DNA of 14,806 nt, taken from assembly GCA_004335635.1 (NCBI GenBank), contig QAXH01000643.1:1-14806 (forward strand), read 5' to 3'. The stretch is from Chloromonas sp. AAM2. Lineage: Eukaryota > Chlorophyta > Chlorophyceae > Chlamydomonadales > Chlamydomonadaceae. The position numbers and the translations under genes were made by a program. The notes beneath the pieces were generated by a model. The model was not told the origin of the DNA and ran no database searches. It was given only the letters and a program-made list of their open reading frames with translations. Below, in pieces: positions 9,718 to 14,806 of the stretch; within the stretch, counting starts at the first letter, position 1, and each line of letters begins with the position of its first letter.

Positions 9718-9722
9718 TGTAA
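9718..9722 (+). terminator. TGTAA polyadenylation signal
   Basis: TGTAA about 120 nt after the TAA stop of the CCDC81-like gene. This pentamer is the usual poly(A) signal of chlorophycean algae, and its position fits a normal 3' UTR. It also supports 9597 as the true end of the gene. Confidence 0.6.
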
Positions 9723-9782
9723 AGGGCATTTTTGGCCATCTCAATCCCCTCCCAAGCCAGCGACGAGTGCGGTGCAGCCCAA

Positions 9783-9818
9783 CCTGCCTGCCTGCTACTA
9801 CCTGCCTGCCTGCTACTA
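9783..9818. repeat. 18-bp perfect tandem duplication
   Basis: The unit CCTGCCTGCCTGCTACTA occurs twice back to back without mismatch, in the spacer after the CCDC81-like gene. Confidence 0.95.
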
Positions 9819-9882
9819 CTTCTAGGCAGCCACACGGGCCTGCCCTCTTCCATGGTTATCTTTTTTTACAGTTCAAGTTGAA

Positions 9883-9926
9883 TGTTGCATGGGGGTTAGG
9901 CTTAACCAGCCGGCCTTCTTGCTTCC
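9883..9926 (+). repeat. Dispersed repeat, copy 2
   Basis: Second copy of the block at 1628-1671, same orientation. It shares the exact TGTTGCATGGGGGTT start and a CCGGCCT-CTT end. Confidence 0.6.
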
Positions 9927-10194
9927 TTTCGATCTTTGAGTTGGCTGAGCTGGCCAGCATAGACAGCAAGTGACACGATCCACAGCCACGATACAGCAGG
10001 TACATACAGGCAGTGGCCTTCAACTCGTCCCTGCTTGACAGTTCTGGGCACAACAATCCTATAATCCAGGGTTCAAGAATCCGACCCCGAAATCCAGTTT
10101 TGCATAGACTCCGGGAGTCCCAGGATTTTTTCCATGCCATTCATATTGATAATAAAAATTACGGATCATATGCCTGAGGATAATAGGAGAAACC

Positions 10195-10240
10195 GGTGTA
10201 AGGTAGGTGTAAGGAAAAGGTGTAATGGTGCAAGGAAAAA
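10195..10240 (+). repeat. GGTGTAAGG degenerate tandem repeats
   Basis: Two exact GGTGTAAGG units separated by TA, then GGTGTAATGG and TGCAAGG, joined by A runs. Three TGTAA pentamers fall within 27 nt. They are too far from the CCDC81-like stop (about 600 nt) to be its obvious poly(A) site. Confidence 0.8.
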
Positions 10241-10434
10241 CATAGATAAATGACAGTAATTGTCGAACCCTGACCTATTACACAGTAGGGGGAACCAACC
10301 CCACAACAAGGGATCACAACAAAGCGTCATAGCCGATATGAGCAACCGAGTGTAGTAGTGGCCTGGATTGGATGCTCCCATGCAGAAGTGCCAGCACAAG
10401 AGCGTCGAACACACCTGAACTTCTGGTATCAATC

Positions 10435-10656
10435 ATGGTGGGTCCACTTGGAAAGTGCGCGGTGTGTCAAGGGGTGCACTCAAATGTGTGCATAGGCCAG
10501 AATCGGAACTACACTTGTGGGTTCGGAAAACCGCAACTCAAAAAGGTAGAAGACGACGCCGACGTCGACTTTCTGGGTCCAGGACAACAACCTTCAACCT
10601 GGCAGACAAAGACTAAGCACAGTACCCAATCCCACAACCATCGGGAAAGCATTTGA
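10435..10656 (+). CDS. Small open frame with Cys/His motif, doubtful
   Basis: A 73-codon frame with ATG in fair context (AATCATGG). It contains KCAVCQGVHSNVC, that is C-x2-C-x3-H-x3-C, close to but not matching the retroviral-type zinc knuckle C-x2-C-x4-H-x4-C. The C-terminal part is polar (KTKHSTQSHNHRESI). I do not recognise the protein. It might be an isolated small gene, an upstream exon of the AT-hook gene or a transposon relic. It could equally be chance. Confidence 0.2.
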   Translation: MVGPLGKCAVCQGVHSNVCIGQNRNYTCGFGKPQLKKVEDDADVDFLGPGQQPSTWQTKTKHSTQSHNHRESI

Positions 10657-10731
10657 CAATCCTCCTTCTTCGTGAGTCCAAGGAGCACGATAAAAGCTTA
10701 TTGCGCAGGTAAGGCAGATGGCTACAGCAGT

Positions 10732-10750
10732 ACCCCACCTCTTGTGGGGT
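10732..10750 (+). other. Perfect 7-bp hairpin
   Basis: ACCCCAC, a 5-nt loop CTCTT, then GTGGGGT. It lies about 270 nt upstream of the AT-hook gene start, in the promoter or 5' UTR. Function unknown. Confidence 0.6.
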
Positions 10751-10939
10751 GCCCCGCGGTTGCAGATGCCATCGTTGTGGTCTTGTTGTGGGGCAGAAGG
10801 CCTTTTCTTTTGGTATGGTGCATGTCCGACTACCAAACAGCGCGTTCTGTCCGGCCACGAACGCTGAGCCACAAAGCTTCACAGACACTACCTTTCTTTC
10901 TTGCCGTGACAATAGGCATACGTAAATAAAAATCAGAGG

Positions 10940-10978
10940 CGTTGGGTCTAAAGGAATCTAACGGTTTGGAGCCCAACG
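10940..10978 (+). other. Inverted repeat just upstream of the AT-hook gene start
   Basis: Arms CGTTGGG (10940-10946) and CCCAACG (10972-10978) with a 25-nt loop, ending 37 nt before the ATG at 11016. If transcribed it would form a 5' UTR stem. In-frame stop TAA lies within the loop region. Confidence 0.5.
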
Positions 10979-11015
10979 TTCAGTGTTCGTATTGATCGCA
11001 GGGCCCTCATCAACA

Positions 11016-13941
11016 ATGCCCTACGACCGCTTGCTGGCTCCGCAAGTACAACTACTGGTGCCATCAGCGCAAACCGAACAAGGTGTGTGGAAACCGGGAC
11101 GGTGCAAATGCAAAGAACTAGCGTAGTCTGTCGTAAACAAGTGCCCAGTCCGGCAACGGGCCAGAAGGGCCAGATAACCTCGCGCAGTTGCAGATGCACT
11201 TGTCGCTGTAATTCCATCCTTGCCGCACAGCACGACGTTCACATTTGCCGATGTTGAAGTACGCGACATGCGCTTGGAGGTGTCGGTACATCGCTTCGTG
11301 ATTTGCCCTGGCTCCTGCTGTTTACTACTACTGTCACGCCGTGTGAAAGTAATATTGCTGGTTATTTATTGAAACTTTCGCCTTTGAGTCCTCTCGTTTT
11401 CCATTTGCAGGCGCAGCCGGCACGTCTGCCGCGTTGGGCATGACCTTAGGCGTGACGATTGCTGGGACACTGCAACAGGGCGACCAACAGTACTTAGTGA
11501 TCAATGATGGCAAGGGGAGCACGTACCTGAGCAAACTGATGAGCGTACCAGCTGACAGCGTAGCAGCACCCGCAGATCAGCAACACACCCAGGACCAGCC
11601 ATCTCCAACTGCAGTGCCGCTGCCGCATCAGGAGCGCAGTGAACGAGTGGCTGGTCAAACGACGTTTGTTGTTTCGCAGCCTCACCAGCCACAGCAGTGG
11701 CATGCCACCCCGCCTTATCCAAGCATCACGTTGCCCTTCCAGCCTCACAGCACAACACAAACCCATATGACACCCAATGAGCCAACCACAGCACCACTGA
11801 AGGCAAGCCAGCCAACACACGGGTTGCATAGCCTGCTGGCTGCAATTGACGTGACAGAGGATGCAACAGGACAGCACTGTAGCATCGGACCGGCAAACGG
11901 CAAGCGTGTTGTGCTAGCAAGGCCCAGTGAGGAGCAGTCGGCCAACAAGCGGATGCGGGCAGCTGAGATAAACAGCAATGCGTCATCTGCATGCAGTCCT
12001 ACCAGCATTGTGCCACGGCTGTTGCAAATACAAACACAGCCAAACACAGCCCTACCCTCGTCAACCTTGCCCACCAGCTCAAACATGCTGAGCACAGCCA
12101 ATGGCGCCTTGGTTCACACTCATGTGCCGCCGGTGCCCCTCCCATCACATGTCCCATGCGCACAGCTGCCGTACCTCCATACCACAGCAGCTGGGCCAAA
12201 GACTCTCACAGCTGTGCAGCCGGTCAGAGCAAGAGCGTCAACAGCACTTCTCTCCTCTCATCCCCTCTCCTCTCCAACACCACTGCTCTCCGCAGCCTGC
12301 TTCCAGCCCCGCTTTGACTACGCAGCCTCCCGTCCAGCCATTAGTGATGCTGAGGCTGATTGTAAGCAATACTCCCCGTCTACGGCAATAGCTCATCTAA
12401 CGACCCTGGCACCACCTGCCACTCAGTCTCGATTTTGGACGCTTGCAGGTCCTTGCCAGATGAACAAGCTCAGCATCAGCAACAACACCACTAATGGCCA
12501 AGTATACGTCAACATTGCACAGGCGGCGCCCCAGCCTGCACCCTTGCGACAGAACGGCCATGCACCTGAGCATCCGTCTGAAGGCACAGTAGGTTGGCCG
12601 CTGCAGAAACCTAGCCAGCCTGGCATCAACCCAGTCTTCCAAACCCAGCCACCCAGCACTGCAGTACGTGCACCAAGCATGCACGCACCTGCATCACTCC
12701 CAGCTCCGCAGCATCTACCAGCTTCCACACACCCTGTTGTTCAGCCTGAGCCACTCAACATCAGCACTCACAGCACTTTGCATGAGTTGAGAGGCGCTGA
12801 TGTCCAGCAGCCACTGTCACCTGCACGCATGCCCATCCCTGTCAGCGTGATGGCATCCGCAGCCTGGCCTGAGTACGGCCGTGCCATGGAGTCTGCCCTG
12901 ACAGAGATCATGGAAGTGATGCAGCACAAGCCCCGTGGCAGGCCCGTAAAGCACATTGACCTGGGCGTCAACCGCATGGCGCTCAAGTATCACGTGAGTC
13001 AGGCCTTCAGATGTATAAGGGACACGTGGCGCACGAGGCACCCCAAAAATGTACGGCCTGGCCTGAGTTCCTGTGCATTCTGTCGTGCTCTATGGCAAGG
13101 TGCAGATGGCACCTTTAGGCTATGTGCAGGTTTGTCGCTCGTTTGTTGAATCATGCACCTGGCTCAGTTGCAGAGGAGTGCATCCTGTACTGTACATGCT
13201 TTGCTTACAGTACTTCGGTGTTCCTTGCCACTTGATTGAGAAGAGTAAGCAGTCCATTACCAGGCGTGCTAAGCCGACTGTCCAGAGCTCCACAGCTGTA
13301 GGGACCTTTTGAGTGCCAGTTGCATGACACTTGAGCTGCTTTGTGACGACGGTTTGTCATACACTGCTCCGTGAGTTTACTACTGTGTGTGTTTACCCAT
13401 GTGTGTGTTGTCATGTGACGCAGGTGGGTATTAAGATCAGCGGCCGTGTGGAGAGCATGGGCGCTACTGACACCGAGCTGGCAGCCCGCATGCTTCTCGA
13501 CATGGTGAAAAGCAACCCGTGCACCATGCAGTGTCGGACGTGTTCAGCATGAAGCACCACTTCACTTGAACCAAATGCCATGGTTTGTGGCCTGCAATCG
13601 CAATCACACAGTGAACCTGCAGCTACTTCTTGCCCTTGTGTTGTTGCGATGCCCAGGCTAAGATCGGGCTGGGCCTGTACTCGGAGGCCGCTGCCGCCGC
13701 CCCTCCCCTGTCCTGCGCCCACCCCGAGGAGCAGATGGTCTCCTCCTTGCAGCACCCGCCCTGGCAGTACAGCACAGCCTTCGTGCAGCGCGTGGTGGCG
13801 CAGCTGGTCAACCGCAACCTTGTGTCCACCAGCGAGCTGCTTCACGCGTACACTCGCGCGCACACGGCCGGGTGCGAGCCGGGGCCGTGCCTCATGTCCG
13901 TGGCAGCAGCGCTGTCCCTCGGACCGGTCACGAGTCGGTAG
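11016..13941 (+). CDS. Uncharacterised AT-hook protein, probably nuclear
   Basis: Exons: 11016-11082, 11194-11340, 11411-12993, 13424-13504, 13657-13941; all junctions agree in phase, giving about 720 residues. The ATG has a good context (CAACAATGCC) and an in-frame stop upstream. Residues 1-115 are mixed alpha/beta (MPYDRLLAPQVQLL, TTFTFADVEVRDMRLEV, GTLQQGDQQYLVINDGKGST). About 115-540 is low-complexity, rich in Pro, Gln, Thr, Ser, Ala and His, with a basic patch near KRVVLARPSEEQSANKRMR. Residues 578-585, KPRGRPVK, are a textbook AT-hook core that binds the minor groove of AT-rich DNA. The following 135 residues look folded and helical (ATDTELAARMLLDM, FVQRVVAQLVNRNLVSTSEL) but match no family I recognise. 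A transcription or chromatin role is inferred. The exon 2 donor (GCC|GTGTGA) and the exon 4 donor (ATG|GTGAAA) are only moderate, and no TGTAA follows the TAG, so the 3' end may be different. Confidence 0.6.
12994..13423 (+). other. Intron 3 of the AT-hook gene, with a candidate alternative last exon
   Basis: A 430-nt intron with a perfect GTGAGT donor and a GTGACGCAG acceptor. Inside it, an acceptor at 13210 (TTGCTTACAG) opens an in-phase frame at 13211-13312 with its own TGA stop; see the finding on alternative splicing. Confidence 0.6.
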
Positions 13942-14138
13942 AGGTTGCGTGGCACCCGCACTTCCACACAGACTACCGTGGAAATGACCCACAAGGTGCG
14001 GCACGCTATGCATGTTGTGTTGAGTGGCTTGTCCGGCATGTCAGCGCCCACCTCACAAGGGATAGGGGCTAGATGTGATTCTGCACTGACCAGGGGCAAA
14101 GTTGACCAAGGAACTTGTTATCAGACTGTGTATGACAT

Positions 14139-14264
14139 GGCAACGCTGACGTGGGCTCCGTATGCCTGCCTCTGCAGAGGCCCCTCCATGCAGCTCCCAG
14201 CCTCGCGTGCGCACTTCATGGCAGAGGCGCAGCGCATATCACAGCACATGTTGAGGTGCAACAG
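14139..14264 (+). pseudogene. Decayed copy of a CCDC81-like exon and its upstream intron end
   Basis: This stretch aligns with 9098-9232: GGCAACGCTGACGTGGG, the CTCTGCAG acceptor and the exon body encoding SRAHFMAEAQRISQHM versus SRARFMAEAQRTSQHM. One 9-nt gap keeps frame. The FMAEAQR frame is now shifted by one base relative to the acceptor phase, and the GT donor is gone: the exon end CAACAG is followed by TATAAA. It is therefore read as a pseudo-exon. Confidence 0.75.
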
Positions 14265-14272
14265 TATAAAAA
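14265..14272 (+). promoter_or_regulatory. Possible TATA box
   Basis: TATAAAAA directly after the pseudo-exon. It could serve a plus-strand gene running past the right edge, but it is short and may be chance. Confidence 0.2.
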
Positions 14273-14458
14273 CATGAATTTCCAGTTTTGGGACTCGCAC
14301 CGAGATTAATTTGTTAGTTGTCTGTGGGACTAGTACTTTCAGGAGTGTGTTCATACTAAGTTTTTATGGTGATGAAAGTGTGCCCATTGTGGTGTTGGGT
14401 TAGCGTCATCTACCACAACACGACATGTTCACCCCGCTGTTCACCCCATGTGCGGTTG

Positions 14459-14478
14459 ACACACACACACACACACAC
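14459..14478. repeat. (AC)10 microsatellite
   Basis: Ten perfect AC dinucleotides in the right-hand spacer. Confidence 0.95.
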
Positions 14479-14660
14479 GCACATACAAAGGTTTTACTGA
14501 CACACAATGATTCCTGGCGGTAATACAGACCTATTCACACAAACTGTCCCAGAGCGGGCAGATGGTGGCTCCATCAACAGCCACAGCTGGGGATCACCGC
14601 TGCCGGCGTTCGGTATTCGGTAGGGGTTCGGTCAGCACCCTGCATGCGGATGACACCCAG

Positions 14661-14806
14661 GTGCAATCTCGCCCCCGGCTCCCTGTCTGCCCTGGCCTCA
14701 GCCTTTGCCAGTGCATCAGGCCAGCACATCAATACAGCTCAATCAGCCGCACTGCTGATGGGTAGCCCACTGTCCCAGCCCCACCCAACGACCCTTCACA
14801 CTATCC
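14661..14806 (+). CDS. Possible exon fragment cut by the right edge
   Basis: After an acceptor-like ACACCCAG, a frame stays open to the window end and encodes an Ala/Ser/Gln-rich peptide (LAPGSLSALASAFASASGQH, then INTAQSAALLMGS) like the linkers of the other genes here. The minus strand of the same DNA also reads as a plausible helical peptide, so the strand is not settled. Product unknown. Confidence 0.25.

Larger units (their letters stand above)
9723..11015. other. Spacer between the CCDC81-like gene and the AT-hook gene
   Basis: About 1.3 kb with no secure gene. It holds an 18-bp tandem duplication, the second copy of a dispersed repeat, a perfect palindrome GACTCCGGGAGTC (10107-10119), a cluster of GGTGTAAGG repeats, a small Cys-containing open frame and two hairpins. 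The promoter and 5' UTR of the downstream gene must lie in its right part. Confidence 0.6.
13942..14806. other. Right-hand spacer
   Basis: About 860 nt after the AT-hook gene stop. It contains the decayed exon copy (14139-14264), a TATAAAAA sequence immediately after it (14265-14272), a CA repeat and a possible exon fragment at the right edge. No TGTAA signal is seen on the plus strand here. Confidence 0.5.

Noticed and set aside
13411..14013. Minus-strand open frame of 200 codons
   Set aside because: It is antisense to exons 4 and 5 of the AT-hook gene, whose plus-strand exons have matching splice phases. The minus peptide is Gly/His/Arg-rich and looks like antisense of GC-rich coding DNA.
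1..14806. tRNA, rRNA, selenocysteine or riboswitch elements
   Set aside because: No cloverleaf with A/B box consensus, no rRNA-like stretch and no known riboswitch core could be recognised by eye on either strand.

Overview
This is a piece of nuclear genome from a eukaryote, most likely a chlorophycean green alga of the Chlamydomonadales type. Genes are split into many short exons with GT-AG introns of about 70 to 760 nt. Proteins have long Ala/Gln/His/Pro/Thr-rich linkers. A TGTAA motif, the poly(A) signal typical of chlorophycean algae, lies about 120 nt after one stop codon. Introns and spacers carry GT/CA, GCATG, ATR-type and other simple repeats. There are no bacterial-style operons, ribosome binding sites, CRISPR arrays or recognisable tRNA/rRNA genes. 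The lineage is inferred from these traits only.

Layout. (1) Positions 1-4314, minus strand: the first nine exons of ERO1, the ER thiol oxidase that reoxidises protein disulfide isomerase; the C-terminal part with the CxxC active site lies beyond the left edge. (2) Positions 4315-4806: a divergent promoter interval that also holds an unexplained exon-like reading on the minus strand. (3) Positions 4807-9597, plus strand: a CCDC81-type gene with two HU-like domains at the N terminus, a long disordered middle and Gln/Arg-rich helical segments at the C terminus. CCDC81 in animals is a centriole/centriolar-satellite protein. (4) Positions 9598-11015: 3' UTR with TGTAA, then a spacer with small repeats and hairpins. 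(5) Positions 11016-13941, plus strand: a five-exon gene for an unrecognised, probably nuclear protein of about 720 residues with an AT-hook. (6) Positions 13942-14806: spacer with a decayed copy of one CCDC81-like exon, a CA repeat and a possible exon fragment at the right edge.

Exon models were built by hand from homology, splice-site sequence and reading-phase agreement. All eight ERO1 junctions agree in phase and give family motifs, so that gene is secure. The CCDC81-like model is secure at the HU domains and at most later exons; its start and possible missing exons are open. The third gene is supported by phase and motif only. The three genes belong to different processes (ER redox folding, cilium/centriole, nuclear DNA binding), and nothing in the sequence shows that they act together. 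I see no clear new multi-gene system. The points most worth following are the algal CCDC81-like protein, the duplicated exon, the uncharacterised AT-hook protein, and two exon-like blocks antisense to the main gene models.
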